This document shows positions 1 through 8,572 of a stretch of DNA of 56,298 bases, piece after piece; position 1 is the first letter of the stretch; every line of letters starts with the position of its first letter. Both the position numbers and the translations under genes were made by a program. The stretch covers positions 1 to 56,298 of the forward strand of contig CADBXL010000012.1 of the NCBI GenBank assembly GCA_902798615.1. The letters are read 5' to 3'. Under the pieces are notes generated by a model. That model did not search any database. It had not been told where the DNA came from and worked only from the letters and a program-made list of their open reading frames with translations. This DNA is from an uncultured Bacteroidales bacterium. GTDB lineage: Bacteria > Bacteroidota > Bacteroidia > Bacteroidales > Bacteroidaceae.

Positions 1-184
1 AGCTTGCTCGTGAAGTGGCACTCTCCCAGGCGTTTTTATACGTCTGGGGAATTAGGCTTCCCCACTGTATAAATAAGTGGCACGGGCAAGCCCGTTCCTC
101 GAAAAAATAACAATCAGGTTAACTGGCAAAACTTTCAGATGCAGGAAGCGAAGTTTTGCTTTTAAAAGATAAGAATTTGGCGTT
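1..184. other. non-coding left edge with a strong hairpin
   Basis: No gene is seen here. A nine-pair hairpin is formed by CCCAGGCGT (25-33) and ACGTCTGGG (40-48), with one G-T pair and a six-base loop. A short GGGGAATTAGGCTTCCCC palindrome follows. The hairpin lies 140 bp upstream of a decayed integrase, so it could be part of an attachment site or terminator of a lost mobile element. That is a guess. Confidence 0.4.
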
Positions 185-431
185 ATGACATCAATAAAGA
201 TAAAGTTCAGGCCTTCATCCGTTGAAGGTAGGGAAGGCAGTATACACTTCCGGATTATCCATAACCGCGTAGTCCGTCAGTCAAACACAGACTACAGGAT
301 TTTCGTCTCCGAATGGGACGAAGAGGCAGAAACAATTATTGCCAATGGCGATCGCATAAATATCATCAACGCAATAAGGAACGGTGGTATGCGATATTGC
401 ACGACTGGAGAAAAAGTACGATGGCTGTTAA
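185..431 (+). pseudogene. remnant of a tyrosine recombinase (N-terminal arm-binding domain)
   Basis: The first 65 codons from ATG 185 read like the arm-type DNA-binding domain that opens Bacteroidales tyrosine recombinases (starts MTSIKIKFRPSS, then VEGREGSIHF, IIHNRVVRQ and TDYRIFVSEWDEE). Near position 378 the similarity moves to another frame, which reads GTVVCDIARLEKKYDG and stops at 429-431, so a frameshift has occurred. The core-binding and catalytic domains, with the R-H-R-Y residues, are absent. An intact protein would be roughly 400 residues. It is a dead fragment of a conjugative transposon or similar element. Confidence 0.75.
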
Positions 432-563
432 CTTGGGCATTATGCCCAGTGGTTCTTCTTCGTTTTGGGACTCTCATTGTTCATTTACGTCATGGTCATG
501 ATGGTTGGCAAATGGTTTGACTGGTTTGAGATACCATCCAATACTACTTTCATTGCTTTATAA
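432..563 (+). pseudogene. C-terminal tail of a membrane protein, decapitated
   Basis: The frame directly after the integrase stop reads 43 codons with a hydrophobic helix (QWFFFVLGLSLFIYVMVMMV) and a short polar tail (KWFDWFEIP), then stops at 561. There is no start codon or upstream domain. It looks like the last transmembrane helix of a larger transporter fused to the integrase remnant by deletion. I cannot name the family. It could be chance coding, but aromatic-rich helix plus polar tail is typical of a true C-terminus. Confidence 0.35.
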
Positions 564-810
564 TTAAATAGGGGGAAAACACTGATTTTAGCCCAAATGA
601 CTAAAAAATGGGTTAAAATGTTATGTTGTTAATCTTAATTGTAATCCGATTTTGTCATAATCAAAATATGACCGATTCATGTGATGAGAATATATCTCAA
701 TACCATGCTTGTTCAAGAGCTGTTGGACAAGCATGGATTTTTCACGAGTAACAGCAATGGGTGGTGTCGAAGACATCAAACCGATTTCAAAGCAATGGCA
801 CTTATCGTAT

Positions 811-1539
811 TTATACCACCTTGCTGAGGAAATATGCAATCTGCTTTTGCCACCAAGGCCAGTCGTGATCAGAATCATATCCCCAATAGTCAAACCAGTG
901 CGGCACGTTTTTTTGTGCCAGAATGGTGTCAAGGCGACGTGTTGATTCCAGAAGGTCATCTTCCCAGTTGCCTTGCCCTACGCAACAGATAATCCTACGA
1001 CTTCTATACAGATCCCAGTAATAATGATCGGCCGGCATCCACGTGAGGTTGTCGATTGGCGAATTAAGGTAAACGAGTTCATCGCTATAATTGCCGAAGA
1101 AATAGCTGGCATGATAGAGACCACTGAGGGCAATAAGCGTATCGAACAAATCGGGACGACGGAAGAAGAAGTTGCCGGAATGGAAGCCCCCCATTGAGCA
1201 ACCAGTAGCGATGAAGGTCTCATCACCGCGTCGCACCTTTGGTATTAGTTCCTCTATGATGTAGTTATACCAGCGTTCATGCAGTTCTATTCTCCATCTG
1301 GCATCACCTCCAATGTCACTCCATGTCTCGCTGTCTATGCTATCAACGCATATCAGTCGTATTTTCCCTTCTTCTATGAAAGGAGCCGCGGCATTGACCA
1401 TCCCCATATTCTCATAGTCATAAAATCTTCCGTTTTGTGAAGGGAATACGAGCACGGCATGCCCGTTGTCTCCGTATGTCTTATACTCCATGTCGCGTCC
1501 GAGCGACTGGCTAAAGTGCTTGATGTAATCAATTTTCAT
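811..1539 (-). CDS. esterase family protein (alpha/beta hydrolase)
   Basis: A 242-residue cytoplasmic protein of the putative esterase family (PF00756, esterase D/antigen 85-like). The nucleophile elbow is GCSMGG, serine about residue 115. The acid and histidine are probably in the C-terminal part, which contains YDSDHDWPWW. No signal peptide is visible. Its start lies two bases after the stop of the ATP-grasp gene, so the two are co-translated. Pairing with an ATP-grasp ligase suggests that one forms and the other hydrolyses an ester, thioester or amide of the same small molecule. The substrate is unknown. Confidence 0.85.
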   Translation of the reverse strand: MKIDYIKHFSQSLGRDMEYKTYGDNGHAVLVFPSQNGRFYDYENMGMVNAAAPFIEEGKIRLICVDSIDSETWSDIGGDARWRIELHERWYNYIIEELIPKVRRGDETFIATGCSMGGFHSGNFFFRRPDLFDTLIALSGLYHASYFFGNYSDELVYLNSPIDNLTWMPADHYYWDLYRSRRIICCVGQGNWEDDLLESTRRLDTILAQKNVPHWFDYWGYDSDHDWPWWQKQIAYFLSKVV

Positions 1540-1541
1540 TC

Positions 1542-2774
1542 CTACTTCTTGTTATGGACGAATCTTATGAACTCATCCTTTTCTTCTTCTGTTTTTAATT
1601 TCACTGTGTACATCTGGTTGCCCATTGCCCCCGACAATATTTCGGGCATACGTTCGCACATCACGAGCTTATCCTTGTATTTTGCAATTATTTCCTTGTG
1701 GCTGTGAACGTATTGATAAATGTCCCTGCGCGATGCAAATACGCAGAAATATTCATCCTGCCATGCAGTACTGAGGGCATTACCCGTGTCATGCTGTGAA
1801 TTGCTTGCCAGTTTCGACTTACCGAAAGCCACCATATCAGCCCATATTTTGTAAACATTGGTGGAGTGCGCGAAATTGATCATGTCGGGCGTATATCCGC
1901 CAGCAGGTCGCATATTGACCTCAAGAGCCACGAAGTCACCCACATCGCCAAGGTTCTTCCTCGGTTTGTCAAGCCGGAAGAACTCAAGGTGCACGAAACG
2001 GTTTGTTACTCCGAATGCCTTCACCGTCTCACGGCCAATAATACTCAATGCCTCTGGTATATCCTTTGCCACATAATATGAGAGGTCAAGTTTCTTATTT
2101 ACTATGTCCATGATGCTTGGTGGCCATACGGTCATTGACTCAAAGATTGCCTCACCAGTATTGTTTATTATGGCATCGTATGAGCATATCTCGCCAGTGA
2201 TGAATTCCTCTATGACATATGCGTCATCAGCATACGATCTGAAGAAGGTTCTAAGTTCCTGCTCATCATGTATCTTATGTGTACCACCAGCACCTACGCC
2301 AACATCAGGCTTGGCAATAACAGGATAGCCGCATTTACCGCAGAAGCGAAGAGCAGCATCAAGACCATCTTTCACATTCTGTTGTCGGGCAGTAGGAATG
2401 CCATTAGCCTGATATATCTTCTTCATTTCCGATTTCTCCTTAATGAAGTTAATCTTATCACTCTGTATGCCCGTTGTTACGTTGAAATTGGTGCGAAGAA
2501 ATGCATCCAGTTCAAGCCAGTATTCGTTGTTTGACTCAATCCAGTCAATCTTGCCGTATTTGAACGACAGAAATGCCACAGCCTTAAACATCTGCTCGTA
2601 GCATTCCATATTGTCAACGCGATAGTATTCTGTCAGGGAATCCCTCAGTTCCTGACTCAGCGAATCGTATGGTGCATCAGCAATACCGAGCACGTTTACA
2701 CCATTCTCTTTCAGTTCTTTGCAGAACTGCCAGTATGTGTGAGGAAATTGTGGTGAAATAAATATAAAATTCAT
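1542..2774 (-). CDS. ATP-grasp domain protein (carboxylate-amine ligase-like)
   Basis: A 410-residue protein with the ATP-grasp fold. The N-terminal pre-ATP-grasp part (about 1-110) starts IFISPQFPHTYW. The nucleotide-binding core includes YPVIAKPDVGVGAGG (about 150-165), VIEEFITGE and a metal-binding LEVNMRPAGG near residue 285. Such enzymes activate a carboxylate as acyl-phosphate and join it to an amine. It is the first gene of a two-gene operon with the esterase and has its own -33/-7 promoter just upstream. Substrate unknown; alternatives include a peptide ligase or a biotin-carboxylase-like enzyme. Confidence 0.85.
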   Translation of the reverse strand: MNFIFISPQFPHTYWQFCKELKENGVNVLGIADAPYDSLSQELRDSLTEYYRVDNMECYEQMFKAVAFLSFKYGKIDWIESNNEYWLELDAFLRTNFNVTTGIQSDKINFIKEKSEMKKIYQANGIPTARQQNVKDGLDAALRFCGKCGYPVIAKPDVGVGAGGTHKIHDEQELRTFFRSYADDAYVIEEFITGEICSYDAIINNTGEAIFESMTVWPPSIMDIVNKKLDLSYYVAKDIPEALSIIGRETVKAFGVTNRFVHLEFFRLDKPRKNLGDVGDFVALEVNMRPAGGYTPDMINFAHSTNVYKIWADMVAFGKSKLASNSQHDTGNALSTAWQDEYFCVFASRRDIYQYVHSHKEIIAKYKDKLVMCERMPEILSGAMGNQMYTVKLKTEEEKDEFIRFVHNKK

Positions 2775-2809
2775 CTTGCTACATTTTGTGTGTGAATTAC
2801 ATATTTACT

Positions 2810-2877
2810 AATTACGAATTACTTGGTTCGCATTTTTCGATTCGTTATTGCTTATAATAACTAGGTAATTCGTAATT
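2810..2877. repeat. palindromic repeat, copy 1 (second copy at 47123-47207)
   Basis: Left arm AATTACGAATTACTTGGTT (2810-2828) and right arm AACTAGGTAATTCGTAATT (2859-2877) pair with only two mismatches. The same arms occur around 47123-47207, upstream of the sodium symporter. Both copies lie in the 5' leader of a minus-strand gene, between promoter and start codon. Confidence 0.7.
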
Positions 2878-2892
2878 TATTTTTTTCGAGTG

Positions 2893-2923
2893 CAAAAGTA
2901 CACACAAAAAACGATATATACAA
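2893..2923 (-). promoter_or_regulatory. promoter of the ATP-grasp/esterase operon
   Basis: On the minus strand, TACTTTTG (2900-2893) matches the Bacteroidetes -7 box and TTG (2923-2921) sits exactly 20 bases upstream as the -33 box. Transcription should start near 2886, leaving a leader of about 110 bases that contains the palindromic repeat. Confidence 0.7.
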
Positions 2924-3068
2924 TAACCATAACATGGGAACTACCATACCACAATCATGGTAGGCAAGCTTACAAAGCAGGACAAAAGGTAATACTATTC
3001 AAGTTTCCATCAAGAGTTAAACACCATTAAATTTTATTGTGAAAAAAGCAACAAAACAAAAAAATTAT

Positions 3069-3076
3069 TACCTTTG
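3069..3076 (+). promoter_or_regulatory. -7 box of the metal operon, giving an almost leaderless mRNA
   Basis: TACCTTTG is followed by CA as in strong Bacteroidetes promoters. It ends only nine bases before the ATG at 3086, so the transcript would have a leader of a few bases. No TTG sits at the usual 20-base spacing, which suggests activator dependence. Confidence 0.55.
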
Positions 3077-3085
3077 CAACCACAA

Positions 3086-3466
3086 ATGAAGAAATTTAGC
3101 CACATATTGCTGCCTTTACTCCTCTCCGTAACGATATTGTTCATTGGAGCAGGTGTTGACATCGTACAATGCAGTTGTACGGGAATGCTAAAGGTGGTTC
3201 CATGTGGCATGGAGGTTGAGGACAAGGATTGTGCGCCTGATGAGGGCTGCCTGATTGTGGAGCATGTGCAGCAGTCGCCAACAATCACACCACAAACCAC
3301 TACTTACGACTTTCATGTCCTACAACCTCTTATTGCCATTCAGCCAAGCCTTGCAGCCGAATGGATTCTGCCTACAACTTGCAAGGCGAAGGTTCAGCCT
3401 ATCTATGTGGTGTGGAAAATTCCGCCCCGTGATTACCTGAACCTCATCCAAGTCCTGCTTATTTGA
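3086..3466 (+). CDS. small secreted cysteine-rich protein, HYC_CC_PP-like, metal operon
   Basis: 126 residues from ATG 3086. The frame can be extended to a TTG at 3074, but that codon overlaps the -7 box, so ATG is preferred. It has an N-terminal hydrophobic signal (MKKFSHILLPLLLSVTILF), five cysteines (about 29, 31, 40, 49, 55) and a C-terminal PPRDYLNLIQVLLI. This layout resembles small Bacteroidetes proteins called HYC_CC_PP, found beside heavy-metal TonB receptors and HMA proteins, but the His-Tyr-Cys and Cys-Cys signatures are replaced by CSC and single cysteines. Function unknown; a periplasmic copper-handling role is inferred from its neighbours. Confidence 0.6.
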   Translation: MKKFSHILLPLLLSVTILFIGAGVDIVQCSCTGMLKVVPCGMEVEDKDCAPDEGCLIVEHVQQSPTITPQTTTYDFHVLQPLIAIQPSLAAEWILPTTCKAKVQPIYVVWKIPPRDYLNLIQVLLI

Positions 3467-3569
3467 TTCTTAATATGATATTCCACATTTTCAGGGGATT
3501 GCCTTTTGCCTGCAATTTCCTGAGACGAGTTATTGTATATCATATTATCATCAAATAGAATAATACAAC

Positions 3570-5525
3570 ATGAAAATTATTTTGAACAGCATCATGATGA
3601 TGCTGTATATGCCTGCTTTCGCACAGGCTAATGTCTCATCGCAGACAGACACCATAAAGACACAGGACCTAATGGATGTGACCATCACATCGCGCCGTGC
3701 CGGCACCCGGAAAATGGGTGGTACCGTGAATGGCGTCATGATCAACAAGGAGGAACTGTTCAAGGCCGCATGCTGCAACCTTGGCGAGAGTTTTTCTACC
3801 ACCCCCTCAGTCGATGTCAACTACAGCGATGCTGCCACCGGTGCAAAGCAAATCAAACTCTTAGGACTGAGTGGCACCTATGTGCAGATGCTCACAGAGA
3901 ACCTGCCCAACTTTCGTGGAGCGGCTGCCCCCTATGCCCTCGACTACGTTCCCGGTCCCTGGATGAGCGGCATTCAGGTATCGAAGGGTGCCTCGTCTGT
4001 CAAGAACGGATATGAGAGCATCACCGGACAGATTGACGTGGAATATCTGAAGCCTGATGACGAAGAAGGCATCACGCTGAACATCTACGGAAACACTATG
4101 AGCCGCATGGATGCCAATGCCGATGCCAATATCCATCTGAACAGCCAACTGAGCACGGAGTTGCTGGCACACTATCAGGATGACTACGGACACCACGACG
4201 AGAACAACGACGGTTTCCTCGACCAAGCCAACGTGCGCCAATGGAACCTACAGAACCGCTGGCATTACAGCAGTTGCAACTATATCTTTCATGGGGGCAT
4301 AGGCATGATAAAGGAGAAGCGTGAAGGAGGACAGACGGAACACACCTCACACCTTTCACATCTCTATAATATAGACTTTGAGACCAACCGCTACGAGGGC
4401 TACATGAAGCATGCCTTCATCCTCGACCCTGAACACGGCACCAACATTGCCCTGATGAGCAACCTCTCGATGCATCAGTTGGATGCCAGCTATGGTCACA
4501 AGCACTACGACGTGAACCAAAAGAATGCCTACGCACAACTGCTCTTTGAGACGCAATTCACGCATCATCATAGTCTGTCGGCTGGTCTTTCGCTTAACCA
4601 CGACTACCTGAGGAGGAACGAAAAGGAAACCACGCCAGGCATCTATGCACAGTACACCTACAACCTCCACGACAAGCTGGTAGCAATGGCTGGTCTGAGA
4701 GCCGACCACAGCAGCCTCTACGGCACATTCGTGACACCTCGTTTCCACCTGAAGCTGACACCCAACGAAATCGTCAGCCTGCGACTCTCAGTAGGAAAGG
4801 GCTACCGTACCGTCTGGGCGCTGGCAGAGAACAACTATCTGTTGGCAAGCGGACGACAGCTGGTCATCGACGACCTGAAACAGGAACAGGCATGGAACTC
4901 AGGCATCAGCAGCTCGTTCTATATCCCCTTGTTCGGCAATACGCTCAAGTTGAATGCCGAGTTCTATCATACGCATTTCAACGAGCAGGCCGTCATCGAC
5001 TACGACAGCAACCCCACAGAGATTCGCATCACCAACCTCGACGGCAAGTCCTATTCCACCACCTTCCAGATAGATGCCTCCTACCCCATCGTCAAAGGCT
5101 TGGACCTGACAGCCGCATGGCGTTGGAACGACGTGAAGTCCACCTATGGTGGCAAACTCATGGAGAAACCGTTGACCAGTCGCTATAAGGGCCTCGTCAC
5201 AGCCAGTTACAAGACGCCTCTCGACATCTGGCAGTTTGATGCCACGCTGCAACTGAACGGTGGCGGACGCATGCCTACCCCTGTCAATGGGCTTTGGGAC
5301 GAGCACTTCCATAGTTACGAGCAAGTGTCTGCACAGATCACCCGCTGGTTCCGTCATTTCTCCGTCTATGTCGGTGGCGAGAACCTCACAGGCTTCCGCC
5401 AGAAACAGCCCATCATCAATGCTGCCGACCCGTGGAGCAGCACCTTCGACCCCACGATGGTGTGGGGACCAGTTCATGGTGCCATGTTCTATGCCGGCAT
5501 CCGAGTGAATATAGGAAGACTATAA
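3570..5525 (+). CDS. TonB-dependent outer-membrane receptor, probably for copper
   Basis: A 651-residue TonB-dependent receptor of the siderophore/metal type, not SusC. It has a signal peptide (about 1-19, ending AFAQA), a plug domain (about 35-150, with IKLLGLSGTYVQMLTENLP and GIQVSKGASSV) and a 22-strand barrel ending in an aromatic-rich IRVNIGRL. His-rich stretches (DDYGHHDENN, TEHTSHLSHL, SYGHKHYD, FTHHHS) in loop regions fit transition-metal binding. It lies 103 bases after the small cysteine protein and 23 bases before an HMA-domain protein. Copper is the best guess for the ligand; zinc or a metallophore are alternatives. Confidence 0.85.
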   Translation: MKIILNSIMMMLYMPAFAQANVSSQTDTIKTQDLMDVTITSRRAGTRKMGGTVNGVMINKEELFKAACCNLGESFSTTPSVDVNYSDAATGAKQIKLLGLSGTYVQMLTENLPNFRGAAAPYALDYVPGPWMSGIQVSKGASSVKNGYESITGQIDVEYLKPDDEEGITLNIYGNTMSRMDANADANIHLNSQLSTELLAHYQDDYGHHDENNDGFLDQANVRQWNLQNRWHYSSCNYIFHGGIGMIKEKREGGQTEHTSHLSHLYNIDFETNRYEGYMKHAFILDPEHGTNIALMSNLSMHQLDASYGHKHYDVNQKNAYAQLLFETQFTHHHSLSAGLSLNHDYLRRNEKETTPGIYAQYTYNLHDKLVAMAGLRADHSSLYGTFVTPRFHLKLTPNEIVSLRLSVGKGYRTVWALAENNYLLASGRQLVIDDLKQEQAWNSGISSSFYIPLFGNTLKLNAEFYHTHFNEQAVIDYDSNPTEIRITNLDGKSYSTTFQIDASYPIVKGLDLTAAWRWNDVKSTYGGKLMEKPLTSRYKGLVTASYKTPLDIWQFDATLQLNGGGRMPTPVNGLWDEHFHSYEQVSAQITRWFRHFSVYVGGENLTGFRQKQPIINAADPWSSTFDPTMVWGPVHGAMFYAGIRVNIGRL

Positions 5526-5548
5526 CTACCCCCTCATAAAAAAAAGCT

Positions 5549-5866
5549 ATGAAAAAAGTATTAGTATTAAGTGCCATGATGCTGACCGCTATGGTTGCTC
5601 TGGCAAAAGACATCAAGACCGTTGTGTTCACCACCAATCCTGAGATGCATTGCGAGAATTGCGAAAAGAAGATCAAGGGCAACTTGCGTTTCGAGAAAGG
5701 TATCAAGAGCATCGTTACGGATCTCAAAACCAAGACTGTCACCATCGAGTATGACGCTGACAAGACCAACGTTCCGAACATCGTCAAAGGCTTCAAGAAG
5801 ATTAAGTACGATGCTACGGAGGTAAAGAAGAAAGCTACAAACGAGCAAAAGCCCGTAAAAAAGTAG
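5549..5866 (+). CDS. secreted heavy-metal-associated (HMA) domain protein
   Basis: 105 residues: signal peptide (about 1-19, ending ALAK), then one HMA/copper-chaperone domain with the metal motif MHCENC (Cys35, Cys38) and the usual beta-alpha-beta pattern. A Lys-rich tail follows. Unlike CopZ it is exported, so it probably binds copper in the periplasm. Last gene of the operon, followed after 85 bases by a strong terminator. Confidence 0.85.
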   Translation: MKKVLVLSAMMLTAMVALAKDIKTVVFTTNPEMHCENCEKKIKGNLRFEKGIKSIVTDLKTKTVTIEYDADKTNVPNIVKGFKKIKYDATEVKKKATNEQKPVKK

Positions 5867-5951
5867 TATCTCTGCACCCAAGGTTTGAATAATGACAATT
5901 GAACAAGCAATATTCCGAAGGTCATCATTCTAGAAGCCATCAACTATATAG

Positions 5952-5980
5952 AAGGTAGCCTCAGTGCTACCTTTTTATTT
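5952..5980 (+). terminator. Rho-independent terminator of the metal operon
   Basis: AAGGTAGC (5952-5959), a six-base loop, then GCTACCTT (5966-5973) followed by TTTATTTTATT. A perfect eight-pair stem. Confidence 0.9.
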
Positions 5981-6193
5981 TATTACGACTGAATGCTCTC
6001 TCTTTGCCATATCATTCTTCCATTCTTAGCATAGGACATAGCACGGTTGAAGGAAGTTCCTCACTCTTAATTTTGGCTTATATTTGCAATATTAGCAATA
6101 AAATCGCTAAATGTAGGTATTTGTTCCATAACATAAACATGTCATTTTTTATAATGCCATGAAAAAAAAATTCAATTGATGGAAAAAAAACTG

Positions 6194-6201
6194 TAATTTT
6201 G
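6194..6201 (+). promoter_or_regulatory. -7 box before the sulfite reductase gene
   Basis: TAATTTTG, about 40 bases before the start codon. The nearest TTG (6176) is 15 rather than 20 bases away, so the -33 element is weak or absent, which would fit control by an activator. Confidence 0.5.
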
Positions 6202-6244
6202 CGACATAATTTCAATCATTTCAAAATAATAGCAATAATGAACT

Positions 6245-8572
6245 ATGTATAAAATTCCAGAAAGTCTAATTGCGGACATCAAGTATAATCAGCAGCTAAT
6301 AGAGCAGTTTAATAAAGGAGAGATAAGTGGTGCACAGCTTAAATCTCACCGTGTACCAATGGGAATATATGAGCAACGTCAAGATGGGCACTATATGTTG
6401 CGTATACGTTGCACAGGAGGTCTAATCACCCCCCGTCAACTGCGACGTGTAGCCGCAGTAGCTCGTCAAGTAGAATGCTCACATATACATATCACTACTC
6501 GTCAGGAAGTCCAGATTCACGATGTGAGCATCAATCAGGCAATACCGGCTCTCATATCACTTCAGGAAGAAGGATTATCAACCCAGGGCGGTGGCGGTAA
6601 TACCATCCGTAATATATTGGTCAATGAACTTGGAGGTATCAGCGATAGACAAACTTTCGACCCATATCCTTATGCCATTGGACTTACTACGCGTTTAATC
6701 GCTGAGAAAGATTCGTGGTCGATGCCTCGTAAGCTGAAGATTGCCTTTGATATGAATGAGGAAGATGCTAACTTTTCTCTTGTGGCTGATCTGGGACTGA
6801 TTCCACTAATAAAAGATGGGCAGCGCGGTTTTCGTGTATTGTTAGGTGGTAGCGTAGCTAGTCGACCACATAAGGGCTGGCAAATATTTGATTTTTTGCC
6901 AGAAAAAGATCTATTCAGGGCTGCTAAGGCTGCAAAAAACTTCTTTAATCTCAATGGTAATCGTAAGAATCGCTATAAAGCGAGGATACGCTATATATTC
7001 TATAAGAATGGCGAGGAGGAAGCCAAGCGACTGTACTTTGAAGAGTATGACAAACTTGTAAATGGCACATCACTTGACTTTGAACCTGCTGTTCTGCCAT
7101 TTGAGTATAAGGAACCAAAGTTTGCATCTATAAATGATGAAAGTGAAGCATTCAAAACTTGGAAGCATCGCTATACACAAAAGCAGAGTGTGGGCGATGG
7201 TTATTATGCCGTGATTCCTTTCCTTCATGGTAATACAACACCTGAAGTATTCGACAAGATTGCAGATTTCTTGGAGGAGTTTGGCAACGATGTAATCCGA
7301 TTTACACCACGCCAGAATATGCAGGTGCGTAATATTCCTGAAAATTATCTACCTAATGTATATCAGTTCTTTAAAGGACTGGGATTGCATCTTGATGTTC
7401 CTGTTATACTTAACAACCTTACCTCATGCACAGGTGCCGACACCTGCCGTCTGGGTATATGCTTGCCTAAGGGATTGGTAAAGGGAATACGTCACAAGTT
7501 AGAACAGAGCAATCTGGATTTGGATCAATTGCCAGATTTGAAGATTAATATTAACGGATGCTCTAATTCGTGCGCGCAAAACGCTTGGAGCGACTTAGGA
7601 TTCAGCGGTCGCATTGGACGAGTCGGAGATCAACCTTATCCTGCCTATACGGTATGGGCTCGTGTGAACGGTGCTACCGAACTGGCCGAGGCTCTGGGTT
7701 ACTTAGCAGCTAAAGACATTCCATCGTTTGTGGTCGATTATCTTGGTAGTTACTTGCAGTTCAAGGCGCAGTACGAAAGGTACGATGCCTTTGTGCGAGC
7801 CAAGGGTGCCGAAGTGATAAAAGAGGCTATTGCACGCTATCAGGATGTACCTGCTTTTGATGAGGACAAGAACTACTACTTCGATTGGGGAGCCAACGAG
7901 ATATTCTCGCTGACTAATCATGGACAGGCAGAGTGTTCGGCTGGTCTCTTCGACATTATCGAACTTGATCAGGCCACCATCAAAGAGAAACAGGATGCGT
8001 TGGCACAGCCAGGAGCTGATAAGGACAGACTGCTGCGTGATATCGTTTTCTCGGCTTCGCGCATGTTGCTTGTTACCCGTGGAGCAGATCCACGTACTGA
8101 CGATGAGGTGTATGCAAACTTTGAGGATCTCTTTATCGATGCAGGTATAGTATCTGCTGATTTCAGGAGTGTGGTAGAGAAAGCCCGTCATAGTGAGTCG
8201 CTCATAGCAGTTAGAGAGCAAGTTGATGCGCTGGCTGCCAAAGTGATTGAGCTATATGCTAACATGGATGATTCGCTACAGTTTAAAACTGTGGTAGCAC
8301 CTGCCCCCCAGAAGGCAGAACCAGCAAAAAACGATGGTATCACAGACGATGCCGACGTAAAGAAAGACTTCAGAGGAGTTGCTTGCCCTATGAATTTTGT
8401 AAAGACCAAGATAGAATTGTCAACAATGAAGAGCGGACAACTTCTGGAGATTCTGCTTGACGATGGCCAACCTATAAACAACGTTCCAGGTAGTGTACGT
8501 CAGGAGGGGCATGAAGTGCTCTCTACAGAGAAAGTGGACAATTATTGGAAAGTATTAATCCGAAAGAAATAA
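6245..8572 (+). CDS. assimilatory sulfite reductase (siroheme/4Fe-4S) with C-terminal TusA-like domain
   Basis: A 775-residue fusion. Residues 1-530 are a ferredoxin-type sulfite/nitrite reductase: two half-domain repeats, substrate-side residues in RCTGGLITPRQL and ITTRQEVQ, and the cluster/siroheme ligands Cys398 and Cys404 (SCTGADTC) and Cys439 and Cys443 (GCSNSC). About 530-690 is a helical region I do not recognise. About 705-775 is a TusA/SirA-like sulfur-carrier fold with the RGVACPMNFVKTK motif and its single conserved Cys. It reduces sulfite to sulfide for cysteine synthesis; the TusA-like domain may accept the sulfide. Translationally coupled to the siroheme synthase gene (stop TAA directly followed by ATG). 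Nitrite as substrate cannot be excluded, but cysDNH elsewhere in the window favours sulfite. Confidence 0.85.
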   Translation: MYKIPESLIADIKYNQQLIEQFNKGEISGAQLKSHRVPMGIYEQRQDGHYMLRIRCTGGLITPRQLRRVAAVARQVECSHIHITTRQEVQIHDVSINQAIPALISLQEEGLSTQGGGGNTIRNILVNELGGISDRQTFDPYPYAIGLTTRLIAEKDSWSMPRKLKIAFDMNEEDANFSLVADLGLIPLIKDGQRGFRVLLGGSVASRPHKGWQIFDFLPEKDLFRAAKAAKNFFNLNGNRKNRYKARIRYIFYKNGEEEAKRLYFEEYDKLVNGTSLDFEPAVLPFEYKEPKFASINDESEAFKTWKHRYTQKQSVGDGYYAVIPFLHGNTTPEVFDKIADFLEEFGNDVIRFTPRQNMQVRNIPENYLPNVYQFFKGLGLHLDVPVILNNLTSCTGADTCRLGICLPKGLVKGIRHKLEQSNLDLDQLPDLKININGCSNSCAQNAWSDLGFSGRIGRVGDQPYPAYTVWARVNGATELAEALGYLAAKDIPSFVVDYLGSYLQFKAQYERYDAFVRAKGAEVIKEAIARYQDVPAFDEDKNYYFDWGANEIFSLTNHGQAECSAGLFDIIELDQATIKEKQDALAQPGADKDRLLRDIVFSASRMLLVTRGADPRTDDEVYANFEDLFIDAGIVSADFRSVVEKARHSESLIAVREQVDALAAKVIELYANMDDSLQFKTVVAPAPQKAEPAKNDGITDDADVKKDFRGVACPMNFVKTKIELSTMKSGQLLEILLDDGQPINNVPGSVRQEGHEVLSTEKVDNYWKVLIRKK

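Noticed and set aside
4899-5477. A 192-residue minus-strand ORF
   Set aside because: It lies wholly inside the TonB receptor gene and has no recognisable domain or start signals.
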